Assembly: GCF_017874545.1 (NCBI RefSeq)
Contig: NZ_JAGGLT010000003.1
Location: 42,126 to 106,125 of the forward strand
Source: Thermoanaerobacterium butyriciformans
Lineage (GTDB): Bacteria; Bacillota; Thermoanaerobacteria; Thermoanaerobacterales; Thermoanaerobacteraceae
DNA: 64,000 nucleotides
Reading direction: 5' to 3'
Positions 56,438 to 64,000 of this stretch are shown one piece after another (the first letter of the stretch is position 1; the number at the start of each line of letters is the position of its first letter). The translations under genes and the position numbers were made by a program. The notes beneath the pieces were generated by a model. That model made no database searches, had not been told where the DNA came from, and saw only the letters and a program-made list of their open reading frames with translations.

Positions 56438-57838
56438 ATGAAAAAGTTTATGGATGAAGATTTCCTTCTAAATAATGAAACTGCTGTTAAACTATTTCAT
56501 GATTATGCATCAAAATCGCCTATTTTTGATTTTCATTGCCACCTGAATCCTAAAGATATCTATGAAGACATAAGGTTTAAAAATATTACTGAAGTTTGGC
56601 TATATGGCGATCACTACAAATGGAGACTTATGAGAAGCAATGGAGTAGACGAAAGGTATATTACAGGTGATGCAGATGACTACAGCAAATTTTTAGAGTT
56701 TGCAAGGACCATGCCTATGGCTATTGGCAATCCTGTTTATCATTGGACACATTTAGAGCTGCGAAGGTACTTTGGAATAAATGAGCTATTAAATGAAAAG
56801 ACAGCTCCAATGATATGGGAAAAAGTTAATTCTATGTTAAACAGCAGTGAATTCAGCGTAAGAAATATTATAAAAAAATCCAATGTAAAGATATTGTGTA
56901 CAACAGATGACCCAACAGATAGCCTCGAGTATCATAAGCTTTTAAAAGAAGATGATAGCTTTAACGTAAAGGTTTTGCCTGCATTTAGACCTGATAAAGG
57001 CATAAATATTGACAAAGATGATTTTAAAGATTGGGTTAAGAAGCTAAGCGAAGTATGTGGCAAAGCTATTGAAAGCTATGATGATTACTTAGATGCTTTA
57101 AACAGCAGATTGAAGTTTTTTGATAGCTATGGATGCAGATTGTCAGATCATGCATTGGACTTTGTGGCTTATGAAGAAAGCAATAAGGAAGAAGTCGATG
57201 AAATATTCAAAAAGGCATTAAAAGGCGAGAAGCTGTCTCAGATTGAAGTAGATAAATACAAGACAAGTGTTCTTCAGTTCTTAGGAAAGAGATATAAAGA
57301 GCTGGGCTGGGCGATGCAGCTTCACATAGCAGCACTGAGAAATACAAATTCGAGAATGTTTAAAAAGTTAGGTCCTGATACTGGATATGACTCCATAAAT
57401 GACGTAAATATTGCATATCCACTTTCGAAGTTTTTAGATTCATTGGAGAGTACAGGATCTCTTCCTAAAGTTATTTTATATACATTGAATCCTAAAGATA
57501 ATTATGTTTTAGCAGCTTTGATGGGCAGTTTTCAAGGTGAAGGTATTCCGGGTAAAATGCAGTTTGGCTCAGCATGGTGGTTTAATGACAACATAGATGG
57601 AATGACAGAGCAGATGAAGACACTTGCTAATGTAGGGCTTCTAAGCAAGTTTGTTGGAATGGTTACTGATTCCAGGAGTTTTCTATCTTATCCAAGACAT
57701 GAATATTTCAGAAGAATATTGTGCAATTTGATTGGCGAATGGGTAGAAAAAGGAGAAGTGCCTGATGACATAGATTTATTGGGTAAGATAGTTCAAGATA
57801 TATCATTTAATAATGCAGTAAATTATTTTGGAGTTTAA
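56438..57838 (+). CDS. uxaC: Uronate isomerase (glucuronate/galacturonate isomerase)
   Basis: 466 residues of the amidohydrolase-fold uronate isomerase family. It converts D-glucuronate to D-fructuronate and D-galacturonate to D-tagaturonate. The metal-binding FDFHCHLNPKDIYED near residue 35, EVWLYGDHYKWRLMRSNGV, CTTDDPTDSLEYH, MQLHIAALRNTN and FQGEGIPGKMQFGSAWWF are all diagnostic. ATG 56438 follows GGGAGAG; the in-frame GTG at 56405 is upstream of that site. Cotranscribed regulator and GH105 genes follow. It links the galacturonidase and GH105 products to uronate catabolism. Confidence 0.93.
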   Translation: MKKFMDEDFLLNNETAVKLFHDYASKSPIFDFHCHLNPKDIYEDIRFKNITEVWLYGDHYKWRLMRSNGVDERYITGDADDYSKFLEFARTMPMAIGNPVYHWTHLELRRYFGINELLNEKTAPMIWEKVNSMLNSSEFSVRNIIKKSNVKILCTTDDPTDSLEYHKLLKEDDSFNVKVLPAFRPDKGINIDKDDFKDWVKKLSEVCGKAIESYDDYLDALNSRLKFFDSYGCRLSDHALDFVAYEESNKEEVDEIFKKALKGEKLSQIEVDKYKTSVLQFLGKRYKELGWAMQLHIAALRNTNSRMFKKLGPDTGYDSINDVNIAYPLSKFLDSLESTGSLPKVILYTLNPKDNYVLAALMGSFQGEGIPGKMQFGSAWWFNDNIDGMTEQMKTLANVGLLSKFVGMVTDSRSFLSYPRHEYFRRILCNLIGEWVEKGEVPDDIDLLGKIVQDISFNNAVNYFGV

Positions 57839-57848
57839 GTAAAATAGG

Positions 57849-57884
57849 AATTCTGGCAAGCATAATATAAAATGCTGCCAGTTC
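57849..57884 (+). terminator. Hairpin after uxaC
   Basis: CTGGC(A)AGCAT / ATGCTGCCAG, a 10-bp stem with one bulged A and an 8-nt loop, extended by GAA/TTC. No T tract, so possibly only a partial terminator. Confidence 0.5.
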
Positions 57885-57968
57885 TCCATCTAATTTTAAT
57901 TTTACTCAATAATTTAGTTAGAGATACAACTGTCTATACATTATGCATTCAATTGGAAGGTGCAGATA

Positions 57969-58970
57969 ATGAGCGTTACAATAAAAGATATAGCAAAACT
58001 TGCAAATGTTTCACATACTACAGTGTCCAGAGCATTAAATGACAGCCCGCAGATAAAAGAAGAGACAAAGGCTAAGATCAAAGAAATTGCGAGGAAGCTT
58101 AATTATGTTCCAAATTACAATGCTAAAAGTTTGGTGCTTAATAAGTCTTACAACATAGGGCTGTTCTTTTCTACGATTTTCAAAGGAACTTCTCCTAGCT
58201 TTTTCTATGAGACTGTACGAGGTGTTAATAGCGTAATTAAGAAAAACTACAATTTGATAATAAGAGGAATAGACGAGTACAAAGATTACTCGTCTATTGA
58301 AAAAAACCGTTTTGATGGAATCATTCTCACAAGTCAAAGTGAAAGTGATAATGAATTTATGTATTATGTATTGCGAAAAAATATACCTTTAGTTGTTTTG
58401 AATAGGGAAGTTAATGAAAAATCAGTTGTTAACATACTAAGCGAAGAAAAAACAGGTGCGTACAATGCAGTTAAATATCTGATAGAAAAAGGACATAAGG
58501 ATATAGCTATAATAGAAGGTAAAGAAGGCTTTAAATCTACTATAGATAGAAAAGACGGTTTTTTAAAAGCACTTATCGAAAGCAAAATACTAATAAACAA
58601 TGACTATATCGTAAGCGGTGAATATGACATAGAAAGTGGATACAGTGCAATGAATAAATTATTGAAATTGCCTAAAATACCTACGGCTGTATTTTGCTCC
58701 AATGATGATATGGCAGTTGGTGCGATAAAAGCTATTTACGAAAGAGGCCTTAGAGTACCTAATGATATATCTGTGATTGGGTTTGATGATAGCGAATTTT
58801 GCAGATATATAATTCCTGCCTTGACAACGGTAAGGAAACCTATAAAGGAAGTAAGCCAAAAAGGTGCTGAGAAGTTGATGAATATATTGGAAAACAATGA
58901 GAACAGGGGAGAAAAAATTTATGTACCAACAAAATTGAAGATAAGAGATTCAGTGGCTGATGTAAGATGA
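57969..58970 (+). CDS. LacI-family regulator of uronate genes
   Basis: 333 residues. LacI helix-turn-helix (TIKDIAKLANVSHTTVSRAL, then KEETKAKIKEIARKLNYVPN) and effector domain (GLFFSTIFKGTSPSFFYETV, AVFCSNDDMAVGAIKAIYER, VIGFDDSEFCRYIIPALTT). ATG 57969 is chosen since GGAAGG precedes it and the in-frame GTG at 57960 touches that site. It lies between uxaC and GH105, and GTTAACGTG sites in front of both genes suggest local control. Related regulators (KdgR/UxuR-like) respond to uronates or KDG. Confidence 0.82.
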   Translation: MSVTIKDIAKLANVSHTTVSRALNDSPQIKEETKAKIKEIARKLNYVPNYNAKSLVLNKSYNIGLFFSTIFKGTSPSFFYETVRGVNSVIKKNYNLIIRGIDEYKDYSSIEKNRFDGIILTSQSESDNEFMYYVLRKNIPLVVLNREVNEKSVVNILSEEKTGAYNAVKYLIEKGHKDIAIIEGKEGFKSTIDRKDGFLKALIESKILINNDYIVSGEYDIESGYSAMNKLLKLPKIPTAVFCSNDDMAVGAIKAIYERGLRVPNDISVIGFDDSEFCRYIIPALTTVRKPIKEVSQKGAEKLMNILENNENRGEKIYVPTKLKIRDSVADVR

Positions 58971-58989
58971 TATAAATGTGGCAAAGATA

Positions 58990-58998
58990 GTTAACGTG
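58990..58998 (+). promoter_or_regulatory. GTTAACGTG operator candidate before the GH105 gene
   Basis: Identical to the nine bases at 56399-56407 and close to the TGTTAACG-type sites of LacI-family uronate regulators. Confidence 0.5.
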
Positions 58999-59083
58999 TG
59001 CGGTATTTTTTAGAGAGTTTTTGAACTATTAAAATAAATTATGTAATAGGGAAATGTTAATTAATGTTGGAGGATTGAAGGTC

Positions 59084-60169
59084 TTGAAAACGATTGATAT
59101 ATATATTGATGAATATATAAAAAATTATCATAGCTATAAGGAATCATGGTGTTATGAAGACGGATGTGTTTTGAAAGGTGCATGGGATTTATATAAGGCT
59201 ACAGGAAATGAAAAATTCAAATTATTTGTTTTGAATTATCTTGATGAATTTATCAGTGAAGATGGCAACATTAAAGGCTACAAGCCATATAATCACCATT
59301 TAGATGACATAAATTCGGGGAAGATATTATTTGACGTTTTTGAATTGACCAATGAAGAAAAGTATAGAAAGGCTATAGAAAGTATTTTTAATCAAATCAA
59401 AACGCAGCCCAGGACAAATGAAGGAAATTTCTGGCACAAAGATATATATCCGTATCAAGTGTGGCTTGATGGGTTGTATATGGTAATGCCCTTCTATGTT
59501 AAGTATATCAAGAATTTTGGCAATATTGATGAAGTTAATGATATTTTAAATCAATTCTTAAATGTAAGAAGACGCATGTGGAATGAAGAGAAAAGACTTT
59601 ACTACCATGGATACGATGAAAGCAAAAAAGAAGCATGGGCAGATAAAAAAACTGGTGTTTCACCGAATTTTTGGGGAAGAGCAGAAGGTTGGTTTGTAAT
59701 GGCCCTTGTAGATGTACTGGAAGAAATGAACGAAGAAATGGAATCTGAAAAAAATACACTTGCAAGAATTCTTAAAGAGGCTATTGACGGACTTTTAATG
59801 TATCAGGATAAAAATAGTGGCATGTGGTACCAAGTTTTAGACAAAGGAGGCGAAAAAAGAAATTATCTAGAGACTTCTGCAACGCTTATGATATCTTATA
59901 GCATATTAAAAGGAGTAAGACTCCACATCCTGCCATTAGGATATAAGGAATTTGGGATTAGAGCTTTTGATGGCACAGTAGAAAAATACCTTGTAGAAGA
60001 TGGAGGAATATTAAGACTTGCTGGTATATGTGGTGTAGCAGGATTAGGCAATAATCCTTACAGAGATGGAAGTTACGACTACTATATATCAGAAAAAGTT
60101 GTGTATGATGATCCTAAGGGTGTAGGAGCATTGATGATGGCGTACAGTGAAGTATTGAAGAAAATCTAA
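59084..60169 (+). CDS. GH105 unsaturated rhamnogalacturonyl hydrolase
   Basis: 361 residues of the (alpha/alpha)6-barrel family GH88/GH105. It removes the 4,5-unsaturated galacturonyl residue left by pectin and rhamnogalacturonan lyases from the non-reducing end; a cytoplasmic step, since no signal peptide is present. The proton-donor Asp is in VWLDGLYMVMPFYVKY near residue 136. NFWGRAEGWFVMALVDVLE, GMWYQVLDKGGEKRNYLETS and GICGVAGLG are characteristic. The start is best placed at TTG 59084, nine bases after GGAGGA; ATG 59054 lies before that site. It precedes a binding protein and permeases for the same oligosaccharides. Confidence 0.88.
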   Translation: MKTIDIYIDEYIKNYHSYKESWCYEDGCVLKGAWDLYKATGNEKFKLFVLNYLDEFISEDGNIKGYKPYNHHLDDINSGKILFDVFELTNEEKYRKAIESIFNQIKTQPRTNEGNFWHKDIYPYQVWLDGLYMVMPFYVKYIKNFGNIDEVNDILNQFLNVRRRMWNEEKRLYYHGYDESKKEAWADKKTGVSPNFWGRAEGWFVMALVDVLEEMNEEMESEKNTLARILKEAIDGLLMYQDKNSGMWYQVLDKGGEKRNYLETSATLMISYSILKGVRLHILPLGYKEFGIRAFDGTVEKYLVEDGGILRLAGICGVAGLGNNPYRDGSYDYYISEKVVYDDPKGVGALMMAYSEVLKKI

Positions 60170-60287
60170 TAATACAAATTATAACTTGAAGGAGGTGAGA
60201 GAAGGGGGGTCTTTTAGCGTCATTATATTTAATTTGCAGCATTGTTTTTGCCAAAAAATTAAAAATAAAATTGTAAGGAGGATTTTT

Positions 60288-61628
60288 ATGAAAAAACTAG
60301 TAGCATTAGCACTTGCAGCAGCGCTAGGCATATCGACGTTGCTTACAGGTTGTGGATCATCAAATAATTCCACGAGCCAAAAGAATAGCAGCGCAAAAAC
60401 ATCTGAGAGCCAATCTGCAAAGCAAGTTACGCTTAGATTTTCTTGGTGGGGATATGATTCATTGCATCAAGCAACACTAAATGCGATAAAGCTATTTGAA
60501 CAAAAATATCCAAATATAAAAATAAAAGCAGAATATGCAGGATGGAATGGATATCTTGACAAGCAGACAACGCAGATAGCAGGAGGAACAGCAGCAGACA
60601 TAATGCAGATAAATTGGAATTGGATTCCGATCTTTTCGAAAGATGGAAACGGGTTTTATGACTTAAATAAGCTTGCTGATGTTCTACACTTGAAAGAAAA
60701 TTATTCGGACAATTATTTAAAGTATGGAACTGTTAATGGAAAATTGAATGCTATACCAGTTTCTATGACTGGTCGAGTCATATGGTTTAATAAAACAATC
60801 TTTGATAAATATAATGTTCCGATTCCCAAAACATGGGATGATCTTATAAGTTCAGGAAATAAATTTCCTAATGGAACTTATCCTATGATTTTAGGGGCAT
60901 ATGATGCATGGCTTTTATCAGAGACTTATGCTGTGCAAATGACAGGTAAACCTTTTATAGACGGTAATGGGAAATTGGTTTTTGATGAAAATGATATTAA
61001 AATTGCATTACAATTTTACAAAAAGTTATTGGATAATAAAGTTGCACCTGGCTTGCAAATGGTTGTAAACGAAGGTGGAAGTAGTAATCCTCAAATAAAT
61101 GAATTGCCAAGTTTCTTAGAAGGGAAGTATGCTGGCTTTTATCAATGGACAGCTGCTGTTGCGCAAGAAGCAGATCCATTGAAACAGAAAAATATGGAAA
61201 CTGTATTAGGTGGAATTCCAATAGAAAGTGGAGCTAAAGTGTCAGGGGCAATCTTTAAGCCTACGCTTCTATTTGCAATAAATAAAGATTGCAAATATCC
61301 AAAAGAAGCGGCGACATTCTTAAACTTTATACTAAATGACCCTGAAGGCGTAAAAGCCATGGGATTAGAAAGAGGTACACCACTTAGTAAGTCAGCTGTT
61401 GATGCACTAACAAAAGCAGGATTATTAAATGGATTAGAACCTGAAGGCCTTAAATTTTTATATGATCATCCTTCTGTACCATTTAGTCCATATTTTGAAG
61501 ATCCTAAACTACAAAGTATATATACTAGTACCATGGAGCAAATATCATATAATAGACTTAGTGTAGATGAAGCTGCGAAATATATGTATGAAAATGTACA
61601 AAAAACATTAAGTGAAATAGTTAAATAA
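60288..61628 (+). CDS. CUT1 ABC transporter oligosaccharide-binding lipoprotein (2)
   Basis: 446 residues. Lipoprotein signal (LALAAALGISTLLTGC), a Ser/Asn/Lys linker, then the extracellular solute-binding family-1 domain (TLRFSWWGYDSLHQATLNAI, AADIMQINWNWIPIFS, AIPVSMTGRVIWFNKTIFD). Paralogue of the protein at 34957-36285. ATG 60288 is chosen because AAGGAGG precedes it; the frame runs 34 codons further upstream (TTG 60186) but that extension lacks sense as a signal peptide. It follows GH105 by 118 bp. Ligand is probably an unsaturated rhamnogalacturonan or oligogalacturonide fragment. Confidence 0.85.
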   Translation: MKKLVALALAAALGISTLLTGCGSSNNSTSQKNSSAKTSESQSAKQVTLRFSWWGYDSLHQATLNAIKLFEQKYPNIKIKAEYAGWNGYLDKQTTQIAGGTAADIMQINWNWIPIFSKDGNGFYDLNKLADVLHLKENYSDNYLKYGTVNGKLNAIPVSMTGRVIWFNKTIFDKYNVPIPKTWDDLISSGNKFPNGTYPMILGAYDAWLLSETYAVQMTGKPFIDGNGKLVFDENDIKIALQFYKKLLDNKVAPGLQMVVNEGGSSNPQINELPSFLEGKYAGFYQWTAAVAQEADPLKQKNMETVLGGIPIESGAKVSGAIFKPTLLFAINKDCKYPKEAATFLNFILNDPEGVKAMGLERGTPLSKSAVDALTKAGLLNGLEPEGLKFLYDHPSVPFSPYFEDPKLQSIYTSTMEQISYNRLSVDEAAKYMYENVQKTLSEIVK

Positions 61629-61643
61629 AGAATTTAGTTTATA

Positions 61644-61689
61644 ATACATAAGACTGTATAAGAATAATAGCTTATACTGTCTTATGTAT
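61644..61689 (+). promoter_or_regulatory. Long intercistronic hairpin after binding-protein gene 2
   Basis: A 19-bp stem starting ATACATAAGAC at 61644 and closing GTCTTATGTAT at 61689 with one mismatch and an 8-nt loop. Its position matches the hairpin after binding-protein gene 1 (36293-36328). Confidence 0.65.
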
Positions 61690-61788
61690 ATAATATTTTA
61701 TGTTTTTTTGTCTTAGGTAATGATATAGATACGCTTAATAAATAATTTGTTAATTCTATTAAGTGAAAATTAATAAAGGAGGATTAAA

Positions 61789-62667
61789 ATGATAAAAAAA
61801 TATACTGGTTTGCTATATATAGTACCATGGTTGATTGGATTATTTATTTTTACTTTTTATCCGTTTATTTCATCATTTATTTTAAGCTTTACAGATTACA
61901 AAATTATTTATCAGCCTAAATTTGTAGGATTTGGCAATTATATAAAAATGTTTAATGATAATACTTTTTTCATTTCTCTAGTTGCAACTTTTAAATATGT
62001 AATTATGACTGTACCTTTGAATTTAATTTTTGCTTTATTAATAGCATTAGTTTTAAATTTTAAATTGCGTGGAATAAATTTTTACAGAACAGTTTATTAT
62101 ATTCCTTCAATATTAGGTGGTAATATTGCTGTAGCAGTATTATGGCGATTTTTATTCGGTACAAATGGATTAATTAATCAATTTATCAAATTCATTGGTA
62201 TTAATCCAATATCCTGGTTTTCAACTGAATATGGAGCTCTTTTTGCTTTATCAACATTAAAGATATGGCAATTTGGTTCAACAATGATAATTTTTCTTGC
62301 TGGACTAAAAGATATACCTCAGGAACTTTATGAAGCTGCTGCAGTTGATGGTGCAGGGAAAATTAGAACATTTTTTAGTGTTACTATTCCACTATTGTCA
62401 CCTATAATATTTTTTAATCTTATTATGCAGTTAATAAATGCATTTCAAGAATTTAATTCACCATATTTGATAACAAATGGAGGACCATTGTATAAAACAT
62501 ATTTATTTTCTTTAATGATATATGACAATGCATTTCAATATTTCAATATGGGTTATGCTAGTGCATTATCGTGGGTTTTGTTTATTATAATAATGATATT
62601 TACTGTATTTATTTTTAGATCATCAAGTTATTGGGTTTTTTATTCAGATGAAGGAGGAGAGTCATGA
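61789..62667 (+). CDS. CUT1 ABC transporter permease, MalF-like (2)
   Basis: 292 residues, six membrane segments, from YIVPWLIGLFIFTFYPFIS to FRSSSYWVFYSDE. The EAA loop is PQELYEAAAVDGAGKIRTFFSVTIPLLSP. It is a paralogue of the permease at 36354-37241. GGAGG precedes the ATG. The stop overlaps the start of the MalG-like gene (ATGA). Confidence 0.88.
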   Translation: MIKKYTGLLYIVPWLIGLFIFTFYPFISSFILSFTDYKIIYQPKFVGFGNYIKMFNDNTFFISLVATFKYVIMTVPLNLIFALLIALVLNFKLRGINFYRTVYYIPSILGGNIAVAVLWRFLFGTNGLINQFIKFIGINPISWFSTEYGALFALSTLKIWQFGSTMIIFLAGLKDIPQELYEAAAVDGAGKIRTFFSVTIPLLSPIIFFNLIMQLINAFQEFNSPYLITNGGPLYKTYLFSLMIYDNAFQYFNMGYASALSWVLFIIIMIFTVFIFRSSSYWVFYSDEGGES

Positions 62668-63122
62668 TGAATAATGAAGCAGCTCTTAACAACATGCAAC
62701 TTAGGATGAATAAAGAATATAGAAAAAGAGAATTAAGAAAGAAGATAAATTTAAGCTTAAGGTATATTATTTTAACCATTGGTGCGTTGATAATGATTTA
62801 TCCAATAATTTGGCTTATAGGTGCATCGTTTAAGACAAACAGTGAAATCTTTACTTCTATTGGTTTTATACCAAAAAAAATTGATTTTACCCCTTACGTC
62901 AAAGGATGGATAACAGGAACACAATATACATTTTCAACTTATTTTATTAATACTTTTAAATATGTAATACCTAAAGTTATTTTTACTGTTATATCGTCTG
63001 TTGTAACAGCATATGGTTTTGCAAGATTTAATTTTCCATTTAAAAAGCCTTTATTTGGCATTTTAATTGCAACAATGTTCTTACCTCAAATTGTAACACT
63101 GATACCAATGTATTTACTATGA
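62664..63122 (+). pseudogene. CUT1 ABC transporter permease, MalG-like (2), truncated by IS insertion
   Basis: 152 residues, the first half of a permease like the one at 37243-38100 (285 residues): IYPIIWLIGASFKTNSEIF, VVTAYGFARFNFPFKKPLFG and then ILIATMFLPQIVTLIPMYLL followed by a stop where the family goes on (…YxLFxxLGWVNT). The EAA loop that contacts the ATPase is absent, so the transporter is not functional as seen here. The sequence diverges at about 63118, where the IS110-type element begins. The missing half may exist on the other side of the element, beyond the window. Confidence 0.85.
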
Positions 63123-64000
63123 AAACTTATTATATAAGTAGCTAAAAAAGCGCAGACTTCCCCTAGAGCTTTTAAAATAGACTTTAAAGGAAATTAATGG
63201 ATATATTTATGTTTGTTGTGTGGCAATTTCAGGTTTCCATCCTAATGCGTATAGTTTTTTTAGGTAAGCATTAATTTTTCGCTCCTTGTTAAACTGATTA
63301 TAATAATCTTCTCCAAGCTCTTTATACGGTTTATTTTCTTTAAGCATATGGTAAATGGCAATCAGCATAGAATGAGCTACTGCTACTATTGCTCGGTTCT
63401 TTCCTCGTCTTACAACTAAACGTTGATATTGTGCATAAAAGAATGTTCCTTCTTTTTTTACTGCAGATTTTGCACATTGAATTAATGTGGTTTTTAATAT
63501 CTTATTCCCCTTCGTCGTTTTGCTGTTTCGCCGTTTGCCCGCACTTTCATTGTTGCCTGGGGCAAGCCCTGCCCAACTTGATATATGTGCATCAGTCGGA
63601 AAGCGTTTCATTTCTAACCCAATTTCAGCTAGAATCGTTTCTGCACTTTGTATCCCAATGCCTGGAACTTCATCAAGCTGTTTAATTGCTTTTTGATATT
63701 TGTCCAAGTAATTCGAAATTAGTTTATCCATATCTTCTATGCGTTTACTCATATCATCTATATGGTCAATGATATTTTTAATTAATTGTTTCTGAAGGGG
63801 AGTAAGTATGCCATCTACCGCTTTCATTATTTCAGGAATTTTTTTATGCATTGAACCATGAAGCAATTCTTGAAGTTGTTCTTCATCTAATTTCTTGCCT
63901 TCTAAAAGAGCATTTAATATCCTCCTAGAGCTTTTACCATTGATATCGGAAGTAAAGCTAGATAATTTGATATTAGCTCCTTCTAACATTTTTTGCAGTC
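63119..64000 (-). mobile_element. IS110-family insertion element, partial
   Basis: It begins at the point where the permease gene is cut (about 63119) and runs off the right end of the window. There are only ~85 non-coding bases between the break and the transposase stop. No inverted repeat is visible at this end, as expected for IS110-type elements. Confidence 0.75.
63207..64000 (-). CDS. IS110-family transposase, C-terminal part
   Basis: The frame is open to the window edge at 64000 and its first residues here (…CKKMLEGANIKLSS) are internal, so the true start is outside. It covers the coiled-coil region and the Transposase_20 domain (LDEVPGIGIQSAETILAEIG, then HISSWAGLAPGNNESAGKRR) with the GIG helix-hairpin-helix and the C-terminal Ser-containing part (KILKTTLIQCAKSAVKKEGT). 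The N-terminal DEDD RuvC-like domain is not visible. Known IS110 elements use a DEDD recombinase guided by a bridge RNA from the element's non-coding end. Confidence 0.88.
   Translation of the reverse strand, partial: LQKMLEGANIKLSSFTSDINGKSSRRILNALLEGKKLDEEQLQELLHGSMHKKIPEIMKAVDGILTPLQKQLIKNIIDHIDDMSKRIEDMDKLISNYLDKYQKAIKQLDEVPGIGIQSAETILAEIGLEMKRFPTDAHISSWAGLAPGNNESAGKRRNSKTTKGNKILKTTLIQCAKSAVKKEGTFFYAQYQRLVVRRGKNRAIVAVAHSMLIAIYHMLKENKPYKELGEDYYNQFNKERKINAYLKKLYALGWKPEIATQQT

Noticed and set aside
60186..60287. 34-residue N-terminal extension of the binding protein
   Set aside because: Would bury the lipoprotein signal peptide; AAGGAGG lies directly before ATG 60288.

Overview
The window is AT-rich (roughly one third G+C by eye), with strong AGGAGG-type ribosome sites and PTS, LicR, YesMN, LacI and DedA-type genes. 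It suggests a low-G+C anaerobic Firmicute that ferments plant polysaccharides. The gene families and remnants of Thermoanaerobacter-type insertion sequences fit Thermoanaerobacterium or a close thermophilic relative best; that is inference from memory, with no search run.

Layout. (1) 1-10.9 kb: the 3' end of an apiosidase-like (DUF4038) gene, then a beta-glucoside PTS locus. It has a LicR-type regulator on the minus strand, EIIA, EIIB and EIIC, an Old Yellow Enzyme/FAD reductase, and two nearly identical 6-phospho-beta-glucosidases at its two ends. (2) 11-24 kb: a LacI regulator; a pentose module of isomerase, split transketolase and FGGY kinase; a ribose-type ABC importer with a DUF2291 lipoprotein; then RbsK and RbsD. 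The isomerase/kinase/two-subunit transketolase combination resembles known D-apiose catabolism. (3) 24-29 kb: L-rhamnose catabolism (DeoR regulator, class II aldolase, RhaA, RhaB) with the frameshifted remains of a bacterial microcompartment shell gene between aldolase and isomerase. (4) 29-39.6 kb: a YesMN two-component pair, two glycosidase-like proteins, a CUT1 ABC importer without ATPase, and a GH4 enzyme with the CHEV motif of alpha-galacturonidases.

(5) 39.7-56.1 kb: mostly housekeeping or accessory genes. These are NfeD/stomatin, a flavin reductase, a CaCA exchanger, a GalT-like/maltokinase/GlgM-like trio, DedA, a CelD-like acetyltransferase, DUF881, L-lactate dehydrogenase, tandem FAD oxidoreductases, a PPC protein, a LysM protein and a Phd/VapC toxin-antitoxin pair. 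Between the exchanger and the GalT-like gene lies a cryptic locus, 42.9-43.2 kb, with two convergent extended -10 promoters, a tiny minus-strand holin-like-toxin ORF and an antisense transcript. It looks like a type I toxin-antitoxin module, apparently truncated. (6) 56.2-64 kb: uronate/pectin genes (UxaC, LacI regulator, GH105, a second CUT1 importer), ending in a permease gene cut by an IS110-family element that runs off the window.

Taken together, regions 3, 4 and 6 form a rhamnogalacturonan/pectin utilisation set. GH105 and the galacturonidase release monosaccharides from imported oligosaccharides, UxaC starts uronate catabolism, and RhaA/RhaB/aldolase split rhamnose to DHAP and lactaldehyde. 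The apiosidase-like fragment and the apiose-like pentose module would add a branched pectin sugar. Neither CUT1 importer has its own ATPase, so a shared MsmK-type ATPase is expected elsewhere.
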